In this document: positions 18,084 to 25,835 of the stretch, in pieces
How positions within the stretch are numbered: position 1 is the first letter of the stretch
How the letters are laid out: every line of letters starts with the position of its first letter
From: Planctomycetota bacterium
GTDB lineage: Bacteria > Planctomycetota > Planctomycetia > Gemmatales > Gemmataceae
Reading direction: 5' to 3'
DNA length: 40,990 nt
Assembly (NCBI GenBank): GCA_026692965.1
Contig: JAPLNF010000336.1
Location: 12,038 to 53,027, forward strand
The notes under the pieces: generated by a model
The model's input: the letters and a program-made list of their open reading frames with translations, nothing else
Database searches by the model: none
Told to the model about the DNA's origin: nothing
Program-made: the position numbers and the translations under genes

Positions 18084-19775
18084 ATGGGATTTAAACAATT
18101 ATCCTCAATTCTTTTGATTTTGCTTTTAATGAAAAACAATGTTTTTGGTGATCAAAACATGGATAAAGCTGTTAAAAGTTTTCTTGATAAACACGAATTG
18201 GTAATGCGCCCATTAGAAATCGCTGCAAACCTTGCTTGGTGGAATGCAAATACCACGGGAAGTTCATCCGATTTTGATAAAAAAGAAAAGGCCCAAAATA
18301 AAATTGATGAGGCCTTAGCTAATGCTAACTTGTTTCAAGAAATTAAATCTTTAAAAGATAATAAAGCAAAAATAACCGACCCAATCCTTTCCCGAAGTGT
18401 TGATGTATTGTTTTTGATTTATCTTGAAAAACAAGTTCCTTTAGATTTACTAAAAAAATCTTCAGCATTATCAAATAAGGTTGAACAATCTTTTAATTCT
18501 TTCAGGCCAGTGATTCAAGGAAAAGATAGTACTGAAAATGATGTTAGGGGCATATTAAAGAATTCTCTTGATTCCAATCTTCGTCAAGAAGCTTGGGAAG
18601 CTGGTAAAAAGGTTGGGAATATCCTTGAGAATGATTTGAAAGAACTTGTATCCACTAGAAATCAAATAGCTCGTCATTTGAAATTTTCGAATTATCACGA
18701 AATGCAGCTTTTTTTAAACGAACAAAAGGCTAGCGATTTAATTAAGATTTTTGATCAACTTGACGATCTTACCCGTGAGCCTTTTCAGCAAATTAAAGAT
18801 GAAATTGATTCTAAGTTGGCATTGAATTACAAAATCAAAAAAGAACAATTGCAAGCATGGCATTACCATGACCCTTTCTTTCAAGAAGCGCCTGCTATCT
18901 TTGGTATAGATTTGGATGGTCCGTTTAAAAAAGCCGATTTACTTGGATTATCACAGAAGTTTTATAAAGGAATTGGACTTCCTATTGATCGCGTTATTGC
19001 TAATAGCGATTTGTATGAAAAAAAGGGTAAAAGTCCTCATGCGTTCTGTACCGATATTGATAGATCAGGTGATGTAAGGGTTCTTGCAAATGTTAAACCA
19101 GATGATTATTGGGCATCCACTCTTTTGCATGAATTTGGTCATGCAGTTTATAGTTCGAACAATAATAATATTCCCGCTTCTTTACCTTATCTTTTAAGGT
19201 CTGAGTGTCATATTTTGACAACTGAAGGTGTGGCAATGATGTTTGAACGTTTGACAAAGAGGTCTTCGTTTTTAAAGGCAATGGGTTTAAAAGTTGAAGA
19301 TTCTGAAGGGTTTGATGCTGCTGCATCGAAAAATCTTAAAAACCGTTTATTGATTTTTTCAAGATGGTGCCAAGTGATGCTTCGTTTTGAAAAAGGGATG
19401 TATGAAGATCCAAAGCAAGATTTGAATTTGTTATGGTGGAATTTGGTTAAGAAATACCAAGGTATTTCCATGCCTGTGGATCGGAAATCTGCTGATTATG
19501 CTAGTAAGATCCACATTGTAAGTGCCCCTGTCTATTATCATAATTATATGCTTGGCGAACTATTTGCTTCGCAAGTACATCACGCCATCACCAAGGACTT
19601 ATATCCTGGTAAATCGCCATCAGAAGTTATATATGAGGGAAATTTAAAGGTTGGTGAGTTTATGCGTACCAAGATATTTTCATCAGGGAAGTCTCTGCCG
19701 TGGGATGAATTAGTTAAGTTTGCAACTGATAAACCATTAAGTGCGGAAGCATTTTCATTGGATTTTAAAAAGTAA
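18084..19775 (+). CDS. Exported zinc metallopeptidase, M2 (ACE-like) or related M3 clan
   Basis: Secreted or periplasmic gluzincin of 563 residues. A signal peptide is clear (MGFKQLSSILLILLLMKNNVFG, then DQ). The body is almost entirely helical. Zinc site YWASTLLHEFGHAVYSS supplies two His and the catalytic Glu. A Glu 28 residues later (TTEGVAMMFERL) fits the third ligand. The wide spacing and helical N-terminal half (NLAWWNANTTGSS, SNYHEMQLFLNEQ) resemble the peptidyl-dipeptidase M2 family; M3 is the alternative. Start ATG 18084 has AGGGG six bases upstream. The deoxyhypusine-synthase-like gene follows after 46 bp. Substrate is unknown. Confidence 0.82.
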   Translation: MGFKQLSSILLILLLMKNNVFGDQNMDKAVKSFLDKHELVMRPLEIAANLAWWNANTTGSSSDFDKKEKAQNKIDEALANANLFQEIKSLKDNKAKITDPILSRSVDVLFLIYLEKQVPLDLLKKSSALSNKVEQSFNSFRPVIQGKDSTENDVRGILKNSLDSNLRQEAWEAGKKVGNILENDLKELVSTRNQIARHLKFSNYHEMQLFLNEQKASDLIKIFDQLDDLTREPFQQIKDEIDSKLALNYKIKKEQLQAWHYHDPFFQEAPAIFGIDLDGPFKKADLLGLSQKFYKGIGLPIDRVIANSDLYEKKGKSPHAFCTDIDRSGDVRVLANVKPDDYWASTLLHEFGHAVYSSNNNNIPASLPYLLRSECHILTTEGVAMMFERLTKRSSFLKAMGLKVEDSEGFDAAASKNLKNRLLIFSRWCQVMLRFEKGMYEDPKQDLNLLWWNLVKKYQGISMPVDRKSADYASKIHIVSAPVYYHNYMLGELFASQVHHAITKDLYPGKSPSEVIYEGNLKVGEFMRTKIFSSGKSLPWDELVKFATDKPLSAEAFSLDFKK

Positions 19776-19821
19776 TACTACTATTTAAATGTATAAGGTT
19801 GTTGTTTTAAAAGGTGAATGA

Positions 19822-20949
19822 ATGACTATTAAAAGAACAAAGTGCCAAGAGTACATTAAAAAAATAAGTAATAAGAAAATTGAACCCCCAGCTTTGGTTG
19901 ATTCTTATTCTTGTAAAAAACTTATTGATGATATTTTTCTTTCTTATAACGCCGGAAGACTTCGTGAAGCATGTCGAATCTATTCCGACAAAATGCTTGC
20001 ATCTGATTGTGTTGTTGGAGTTGCGCTTAGTGGTGCTCTTACTCCTGCGGGCTTAGGAATGTCTTGTCTTGTTCCCCTGATTGAAGCTGGTTTTATTGAT
20101 TGGATTGTAAGCACGGGAGCAAATATTTATCATGATACCCATTTTGCTCTCGGAATGGAGTTGCATCAGTCCCGTCCAGGTTTGGATGATCACCAACTTA
20201 AAGCCCATCAGGTAATAAGGATTTATGATATTGTTTTCGATTACGAGAATTTACTTGGGACTGATTTGTTTTTTCGTCAGTTAAGTCGTGGTGAAGCTTT
20301 TCAAAAAACAATGGGTACTGCGGAATTTCATAATCTTGCTGGGAAGTATCTTTCTGCCCATGAAGAAAAAACTAAAAATGTAGGAAAAAGTTTTCTTGCT
20401 GCTGCTTACCGAGCGGGCGTTCCGGTTTTCACTTCTTCGCCAGGTGATAGCTCCATAGGAATGAATCTTGCGGCTTTACAACTTGAAGGGAATGGTTTGG
20501 CCATTAATCCGCTATTAGATGTTAATCAATCAGCCGCAATAGTATATGAGGCCAAAACTACGGGAAAAAGCGGTGTTTTGATTTTCGGGGGTGGATCGCC
20601 AAAGAATTTTATATTGCAAACTGAACCACAGATTCAGGAAGTCCTTGGTCTTGAAGAGAAAGGGCATGATTACTTTATTCAATTTACCGATGCCAGACCC
20701 GACACTGGTGGTTTAAGTGGGGCAACTCCTCAAGAAGCTATGACTTGGGGTAAAGTGGATGAATCTCAGCTCCCTGATACGGTAACTGCATATGTTGATT
20801 CAACAATAGCCATGCCTTTGCTTTCACTTTATGCACAACAATCATGCAAGCCAAGAAAATTGAGAAGGCTGATGGATAAGTTGCCAGAATTGACGGATAA
20901 AATTACAAAGATTTATTTGTCTAATAAAAAGAAGAATGGCTCTGATTAA
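19822..20949 (+). CDS. Deoxyhypusine synthase-like protein (DHS / homospermidine synthase family)
   Basis: NAD-dependent aminobutyl-transfer enzyme family. Eukaryotic and archaeal DHS modify eIF5A/aIF5A with spermidine. Bacteria lack that substrate, and some bacterial relatives make homospermidine or act in alternative spermidine synthesis. Visible family features are VVGVALSGALTPAGLGM, VSTGANIYHDTHFALG, FTSSPGDSSIGMNLAALQ, the active-site lysine in LIFGGGSPKNFILQT, and TGGLSGATPQEAMTWGKV. The lysine aligns with the catalytic Lys of human DHS, so catalysis is plausible. Length 375 matches DHS (369 in human). Start ATG 19822 has AAGG upstream. Its stop overlaps the stop of the convergent PLP enzyme gene by 4 bp. 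Which amine is made cannot be read from sequence. Confidence 0.9.
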   Translation: MTIKRTKCQEYIKKISNKKIEPPALVDSYSCKKLIDDIFLSYNAGRLREACRIYSDKMLASDCVVGVALSGALTPAGLGMSCLVPLIEAGFIDWIVSTGANIYHDTHFALGMELHQSRPGLDDHQLKAHQVIRIYDIVFDYENLLGTDLFFRQLSRGEAFQKTMGTAEFHNLAGKYLSAHEEKTKNVGKSFLAAAYRAGVPVFTSSPGDSSIGMNLAALQLEGNGLAINPLLDVNQSAAIVYEAKTTGKSGVLIFGGGSPKNFILQTEPQIQEVLGLEEKGHDYFIQFTDARPDTGGLSGATPQEAMTWGKVDESQLPDTVTAYVDSTIAMPLLSLYAQQSCKPRKLRRLMDKLPELTDKITKIYLSNKKKNGSD

Positions 20950-22085
20950 AATTGTTGTGCGGCTCTCAAACCTTTATCAAATGAACTTATGATTCCCTCA
21001 ATTGGTTCATGGCCAACTGATACGCGAAGTAATCCCTCTGTTATTTTAAGTTCAATTTTTTGATCCGAAGTCAATTGTCTGTGAGATGTACTCCAAGAGT
21101 GACTTACACTGGTTGACGAGTGACCAAGGCTAGGGCAAAAAGGGATATTGATTGCAGCTTGTAAAAACTTGTTCACTCCTGCCCTGCCCTTTGGAATTTC
21201 AACAGCAATTAAATGTCCTGGAAAGCTGCCAAATTGCTTTAAAGAGATTTCAAAATCTTCGTGGGTTTGTAAGCCTGGAAAGTCTACTCTTGTTTCTTTA
21301 TGGTTTGTTTTTAACCAGGTCGCTAAATCAAAAGCGTTTTTGCAGCTTTGATTTAATCTTAATTGCAATGTTTCTAAACTTCGTGATATGAGCCAACAAT
21401 CAAATGGGCTTGCGTGGAAGCCTAGATCTTTAACAGCTTTAACTATATTTTCTTGTGTGCCATGACTTCCGCCTACATATCCCATGGTTACATCACTATG
21501 ACCACACATGATTTTTGTTAGGCTTTCAATTACAATATCTGCGCCATGATCTAAAGGTTTGCATAGTAAAGGTGTTGCAAAAGTATTATCGACAACCAAA
21601 TGTGTTTTGTTCTTTTTTGTAAGTAAGCTTATTTCTTTAAGATTAGGTACGCGTAAAGTTGGGTTGGTAATTGTTTCAATGAAAAGAATTGAGGCGGGCG
21701 TTGATAATGCTGATTTAAGTTCGTTTAGGTTGCATTCATCAACGATGTTGCATTGCACACCAAAACGGGCGAAATCTTTTTCTAGAATTTTTAGGGTTCG
21801 TCCGTAAAGCCTCTTCCCTGCAATGATTCTAGTGCCTGATGATAGTAAACCCATGAAAACAGCAGAAATCGCTCCCATTCCGCTGCCTGTAACTATTCCC
21901 CAATCGGCATTGTGTAATTTTGTAATTTCGTTGGCTGTTATCACTGCATTGGGATGGCCATCTCTTGCGTAAATAAATTCTTCGCTAGGATTTAGAATCG
22001 CTTCTTCATACTTATCAAGATCAGCAAATTTGTAGACCGATCCAGGGTAGATGGATGGAACAAGTGTATTTGATTTTTGTAGCAT
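20946..22085 (-). CDS. Cys/Met metabolism PLP-dependent enzyme (trans-sulfuration family)
   Basis: Member of the cystathionine gamma-synthase / gamma-lyase / methionine gamma-lyase family. It has SILFIETITNPTLRVPNL, HLVVDNTFATPLLCKPL, and the PLP-lysine motif VIESLTKIMCGHSDVTMGYVGG. The C-terminal LLRVSVGHEPIEGII is also typical. Length 379 from ATG 22085; the track's GTG 22094 overlaps the upstream gene. The ATG lies two bases after the stop of the lipoprotein gene (TAATAATG), indicating translational coupling. Exact substrate (cystathionine, O-acyl-homoserine or methionine) cannot be assigned from motifs alone. Confidence 0.9.
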   Translation of the reverse strand: MLQKSNTLVPSIYPGSVYKFADLDKYEEAILNPSEEFIYARDGHPNAVITANEITKLHNADWGIVTGSGMGAISAVFMGLLSSGTRIIAGKRLYGRTLKILEKDFARFGVQCNIVDECNLNELKSALSTPASILFIETITNPTLRVPNLKEISLLTKKNKTHLVVDNTFATPLLCKPLDHGADIVIESLTKIMCGHSDVTMGYVGGSHGTQENIVKAVKDLGFHASPFDCWLISRSLETLQLRLNQSCKNAFDLATWLKTNHKETRVDFPGLQTHEDFEISLKQFGSFPGHLIAVEIPKGRAGVNKFLQAAINIPFCPSLGHSSTSVSHSWSTSHRQLTSDQKIELKITEGLLRVSVGHEPIEGIISSFDKGLRAAQQF

Positions 22086-22087
22086 TA

Positions 22088-22987
22088 TTACCACACTAGT
22101 TTTTTAGCGGCTTTAAATATTCCCTTACTTTGTTCCGTTTTGTTTGGGTTCATACCTAGTTTTATAATTTGGTTCATAGTTTCATCTTCAGATTTTAATG
22201 TGGTTTTTTGAAGGTATACATACCAAAATGATGCCGCAATTGAACCATCGAGATCAAATACATAGATCGGCTGTAGTGATGAATTCTGCAGTTTTGAAAT
22301 TTCAATATTAAATCTTTCTGCACTTATATTTGATTCTTCCAGTAGTAACAAATTTAATTTCATTCCTCGTTTTTCAAATAGTGAAGTGATTGCCTTTGTT
22401 TCTTGTGTTGAGGAGTGGATGAATAATGCGGATTTAAATTTTTCTTTAACTAACCAATCTATGCCGTCCGGATAGGGTAATAATCCGATTGCAACTGAGT
22501 TATTTATTAATGAATAACCAGGAATATCTAAAGGCTGGTTTTTCCCGATTAGGTTTTTAGGTTCCGTTTCAGTTTTTGAAATAGGTGGTTCTTTTGATTC
22601 CGTAGGCTTTTCTTCAGTTGGCTTTAAGGTTGCATGACCTGCCGCTGATTCTGGTGGAAGAAGTTTAATCGAACCAGCATACGGAGGTGTTTTTACTTTT
22701 TGCGATATGGACCCATTTGGCACAGAATTTAAAGCCGGCGATGGGTTAGGAATGGGTGCACTAGGGTTGGGGTAGTATTGTGGTAATGGATCCGAAGGGG
22801 CAGGACCTATCCCTATTGGCGCTGGAGTAGATATCGGTAGTGCCGTTGGGGGGCTGTCGTTAAGGTTCTTGGGGCTGCGCAAGGTTCCGAATAGCTTGAA
22901 GCTTCCCGAACTTGGGCGTTGAGATTGTTGATTACAGCCAACCGTTAGAAGTAAGCATCCAGTTATCGTGATCGCATAAAATTTCAT
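22088..22987 (-). CDS. Proline-rich lipoprotein with degenerate phosphatase-like C-terminus
   Basis: Unnamed protein of 299 residues. ATG 22987 has GGAG six bases upstream, so the track start 23032 is rejected. A lipoprotein signal ends at TVGC (Cys18). A long Pro/Ser/Lys-rich linker of about 130 residues follows. The C-terminal 130 residues show the layout of DUF442/dual-specificity-phosphatase-like domains: PDGIDWLVKEKFKSALFIHS, then FEKRGMKLNLLLLE, then SSLQPIYVFDLDGSIAASFWYVYL and an alpha-helical end with KLGMNP. The catalytic Cys-x5-Arg loop is replaced by FDLDGSIAAS, so phosphatase activity is not expected. This fold match is inference from pattern. Directly upstream of the PLP enzyme gene. 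Confidence 0.65.
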   Translation of the reverse strand: MKFYAITITGCLLLTVGCNQQSQRPSSGSFKLFGTLRSPKNLNDSPPTALPISTPAPIGIGPAPSDPLPQYYPNPSAPIPNPSPALNSVPNGSISQKVKTPPYAGSIKLLPPESAAGHATLKPTEEKPTESKEPPISKTETEPKNLIGKNQPLDIPGYSLINNSVAIGLLPYPDGIDWLVKEKFKSALFIHSSTQETKAITSLFEKRGMKLNLLLLEESNISAERFNIEISKLQNSSLQPIYVFDLDGSIAASFWYVYLQKTTLKSEDETMNQIIKLGMNPNKTEQSKGIFKAAKKLVW

Positions 22988-23250
22988 AAATAGCTCCGTT
23001 TGTCTTTGAATTACCATTAAACCAAAAAACAATAGTTTTCTTTTTTAAAATACTTGCCATAAAGTCAAATATTTTTAAAGGGATTAGGGTTATGCGAGTT
23101 TTAACGGTGTTTACTGCGATAAAACCAAATCAATTTGAATTCTAAGGTTCTTGGGGCCCTATTTTGATTTAAGTTTACATTAGAACTTAAGAGGGAGGGG
23201 ATTTATTAGCAACTATTCTTCTTAAGTCTAAAAGCAGTAATAGGATACAT

Positions 23251-24180
23251 ATGGCTAGTTTTAAAGAAACAATTGCTGATCTTAACGCCCAAATAACTTT
23301 ATTTGGTTCTTTTTTAAAAACTGAGCGTTCTGTATCAAAAAACACTTATGTCAGTTATTTGCGAGACCTAAAAAAATACTTTGAGTGGTCGTTGGAGCGC
23401 AAAATAACTAAGTGCATGAATCCGTCTCTGGATGATCTTTTGAATTTTGTTGAATATTTGAAAGAAAAAGCATTAGCCCATTCAAGTATAGCTAGGCATT
23501 TAATTTCATTAAAAAACTTCTTCCGTTTTCTACGAATGGAAGAGAAAAGCACAAATCAATCTGTTGAATTGCTAGAAGCGCCTGCACTTTGGACAAGAAT
23601 ACCCTTCGTTTTAAGCCCCGAGTCAGTAACAACATTATTAGAAGCTCCGAGTTTGGAAGACCGTTATTTTTTAAGGGATCGTGCTATTTTGGAATGCCTT
23701 TATGCCACTGGTTGTAGGGTTTCTGAAGTCGTAAATATGGAACTTAAAGATCTTCACCTTGATTCCAGTTTTATTACATGCACCGGAAAAGGTCGAAAAC
23801 AACGAATTGTTCCCTTGGGTAAAAAAGCGATTTTGGCAATCAGGGATTATCTTCAAAATTTAAGACCATTGCTCGTGAAGATTCAAGCAAGCACAAGTAT
23901 GGTTTTTGTGAGCAAAGCTGGTAAGCCACTAAACCGGGTCATTATTTGGAAGCAAGTAAAAAAATATGCTTTAAAATCAGGGTTAAACGGAAAAATTAGC
24001 CCTCATACCCTCAGGCATAGTTTTGCTACCCATCTTTTGTCAGGCGGGGCTGACCTTAGGGCTGTTCAAGATATGTTGGGTCATTCGAATATTCGGACAA
24101 CGCAACTGTATACACATGTTGACAGAAATAGGCTTAAATTAATTCATTCCAAATTTCATCCCCGCGGAAATAAAAAATAG
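23251..24180 (+). CDS. xerD: Site-specific tyrosine recombinase XerD-type
   Basis: Tyrosine recombinase that resolves chromosome dimers with XerC at dif. The N-terminal SAM-like core-binding domain has TERSVSKNTYVSYLRDLKKYF. The catalytic residues are visible: Arg in YATGCRVSEVVNME, Lys in CTGKGRKQRIVPLG, HTLRH in ISPHTLRHSFATHL, His in DMLGHSNIRTTQ, and the Tyr nucleophile in QLYTHVD. It ends in FHPRG, which is XerD-like rather than XerC-like. Length 309 is standard. Start ATG 23251 has AGGA. It stands alone between the divergent lipoprotein gene (264 bp) and nuoA. A phage integrase is less likely given the lack of phage genes. Confidence 0.88.
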   Translation: MASFKETIADLNAQITLFGSFLKTERSVSKNTYVSYLRDLKKYFEWSLERKITKCMNPSLDDLLNFVEYLKEKALAHSSIARHLISLKNFFRFLRMEEKSTNQSVELLEAPALWTRIPFVLSPESVTTLLEAPSLEDRYFLRDRAILECLYATGCRVSEVVNMELKDLHLDSSFITCTGKGRKQRIVPLGKKAILAIRDYLQNLRPLLVKIQASTSMVFVSKAGKPLNRVIIWKQVKKYALKSGLNGKISPHTLRHSFATHLLSGGADLRAVQDMLGHSNIRTTQLYTHVDRNRLKLIHSKFHPRGNKK

Positions 24181-24240
24181 CATGATTTTTACTTTATAAT
24201 TTGTTATTAAATAGTAAGTTCAATTTTTATCGATGTTTCT

Positions 24241-24268
24241 TTGTTTAAATCATATGGTTAACTATAAT
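24241..24268 (+). promoter_or_regulatory. Candidate promoter for the nuo operon
   Basis: TTGTTT (24241-24246) and TATAAT (24263-24268) with 16-base spacing, about 54 bases before the nuoA start. The -10 is a perfect consensus; the -35 matches three of six. This is the only good candidate in the xerD-nuoA gap. Confidence 0.5.
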
Positions 24269-24322
24269 GATTTTTAATGATGGAGCATGGTGTTTTTAGA
24301 CTAAAGAAAAGGTTTCAAGGTC

Positions 24323-24715
24323 ATGGATTTTGATCTTTCAACATATTATCCGATTTTTATTTACGCAGTGTTTGTATTCGGTTTTGCAATTTCTGCACTT
24401 ACCGTTTCTCACATATTGAGCCCGAATAAAAAGACTTCAGTCAAAAACATGCCTTATGAATCAGGCATGGATCCTTTTGGTGATGCAAAAAAACAGTTTG
24501 ATGTTAAATTTTACCTCATCGCCATTCTTTTTCTGGTGTTTGATGTAGAACTTTTATTTTTATACCCTTGGGCTGTTTCAGCTTATGCTCCAGGGATGGC
24601 TACTTTGCCCTCAGTTTTTCTTGGGCCTGCTTTTGTTGAAGTACTTTCATTCGTTTTTGTTCTTTTCATTGGTTATATTTATGCTTGGAAAGCGGGAGTC
24701 TTTCAATGGCGCTAG
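24323..24715 (+). CDS. nuoA: NADH-quinone oxidoreductase subunit A
   Basis: First gene of a complete complex I operon. Three membrane helices with the conserved features: KKTSVKNMPYESGMDPFGDAKKQFDVKFYLIAILFLVFDVELLFLYPW contains the family E-S-G and DVE motifs. These line the quinone-site loop between helices 1 and 2. Length 130 is normal. Start ATG 24323 has AAAAGG ten bases upstream. It overlaps nuoB by 10 bp. Confidence 0.97.
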   Translation: MDFDLSTYYPIFIYAVFVFGFAISALTVSHILSPNKKTSVKNMPYESGMDPFGDAKKQFDVKFYLIAILFLVFDVELLFLYPWAVSAYAPGMATLPSVFLGPAFVEVLSFVFVLFIGYIYAWKAGVFQWR

Positions 24716-25293
24716 AATTTTTGAAAGATAATTTTGTTGTTACTAAGTTAGATTATCTTGCTAGCTGGTGCAGAAAGTACAGCTTGTTTCCTATGCCTTT
24801 CGCTACTGCATGTTGCGGAATTGAGCTAATGGCAACTGGGGCAAGTAAACATGATATTTCTCGATTTGGTGCAGAAGCATTTCGTTTTTCTCCTCGGCAA
24901 TGCGATTTAATGATCGTTGCGGGCAGAGTTGTAATGAAAATGGTTCCTGTTATGCAGCGAATTTGGCAACAAATGCCGGAACCAAAATGGTGCATCTCGA
25001 TGGGCGCATGTGCATCAAGTGGTGGGGTTTTTGATACTTACGCAGTGGTGCAAGGGATCGATCGATTTATTCCTGTTGATATTTATGTGCCTGGCTGTCC
25101 ACCAAGGCCTGAACAGTTGTTGCAGGGGATTATCGATCTGCAGGAAAAAATCGCAAATACGGGAACTATTTTTGGGACAGAGTTCGGTAAGAGGAATGTT
25201 TACGAAGGGCCAAGGCCACTGAGTAAATTTTTATCACCGGATCAAAGTGTTCAAGCACCTGCAAATTTCCGAAGTTCCACTAGAACAATTTAG
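24706..25293 (+). CDS. nuoB: NADH-quinone oxidoreductase subunit B
   Basis: Carries the terminal [4Fe-4S] cluster N2 that reduces quinone. Cluster ligands are visible in ATACCGIELMATG, CISMGACASSGGVF and VPGCPPRPEQLL. The loop QMPEPKWCISMGAC is family typical. ATG 24706 (GGGAG upstream) is chosen over the track's 24685, giving 195 residues. It overlaps the end of nuoA by 10 bp, suggesting coupling. NuoC starts 21 bp later. Confidence 0.98.
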   Translation: MALEFLKDNFVVTKLDYLASWCRKYSLFPMPFATACCGIELMATGASKHDISRFGAEAFRFSPRQCDLMIVAGRVVMKMVPVMQRIWQQMPEPKWCISMGACASSGGVFDTYAVVQGIDRFIPVDIYVPGCPPRPEQLLQGIIDLQEKIANTGTIFGTEFGKRNVYEGPRPLSKFLSPDQSVQAPANFRSSTRTI

Positions 25294-25314
25294 TTTGATT
25301 TTAAGGGGTTTACT

Positions 25315-25818
25315 TTGAGTTTTGCTGATATCAAAGAAAAATTGACTGCTAAGTTTGAAAAACTGAACCTAGAATATTCATCCTTCAGGGATAATGACAG
25401 GGTTATAGTTCCACCTTCTGATCTTTTTGAAATTTTAAGCTTCCTAAAAACAACTTTTTGTTTTGATATGCTCATCGATTTGTCTGCAGCGGATTATCTG
25501 CATTTGCAAGGAGCAACCCATCGTTACGGTGTTTGGTACGCTCTTTTAAACGTTGAAAATGGCGAAAGATTGATTGTTAAAACCCATCTTGATGACCCTG
25601 ATCCTAGGCTTCCGTCGATGTATGATTTGTGGAAGGGCGCAGATTGGATGGAGCGCGAAGTTTACGATATGTATGGGATTGAATTTGATGGGCATCCTGA
25701 TCTTCGAAGGATTTTGTTGCCTGATGAATTTGTAGCTTTTCCTCTGCGCAAAGATTACCCTTTGCGTGGGATGGGTGAAAGGCACAATTTTCAATCTGTT
25801 ATTCGTTCTGAAGCGTGA
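25315..25818 (+). CDS. nuoC: NADH-quinone oxidoreductase subunit C
   Basis: Peripheral-arm subunit (30 kDa family) in the quinone-reducing module. Conserved signature WMEREVYDMYGIEFDGHPDLRRILLPDEF is present, followed by PLRKDYPLRGMGER. Length 167, and separate from nuoD (not fused as in E. coli). The start is TTG 25315, with AAGGGG six bases upstream; no better in-frame ATG exists nearby. NuoD starts 17 bp after it. Confidence 0.96.
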   Translation: MSFADIKEKLTAKFEKLNLEYSSFRDNDRVIVPPSDLFEILSFLKTTFCFDMLIDLSAADYLHLQGATHRYGVWYALLNVENGERLIVKTHLDDPDPRLPSMYDLWKGADWMEREVYDMYGIEFDGHPDLRRILLPDEFVAFPLRKDYPLRGMGERHNFQSVIRSEA

Positions 25819-25835
25819 TATTGGAGTAGGATTAA

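Noticed and set aside
23092-23145. Short ORF of 17 codons with a ribosome-site-like AAAGGG upstream
   Set aside because: Too short, no recognisable features and not near a gene it would regulate on the same strand other than xerD about 100 bases away.
23251-24180. Phage or integron integrase and associated mobile element
   Set aside because: XerD-like C-terminus, no cassette, tRNA attachment site or phage genes nearby.
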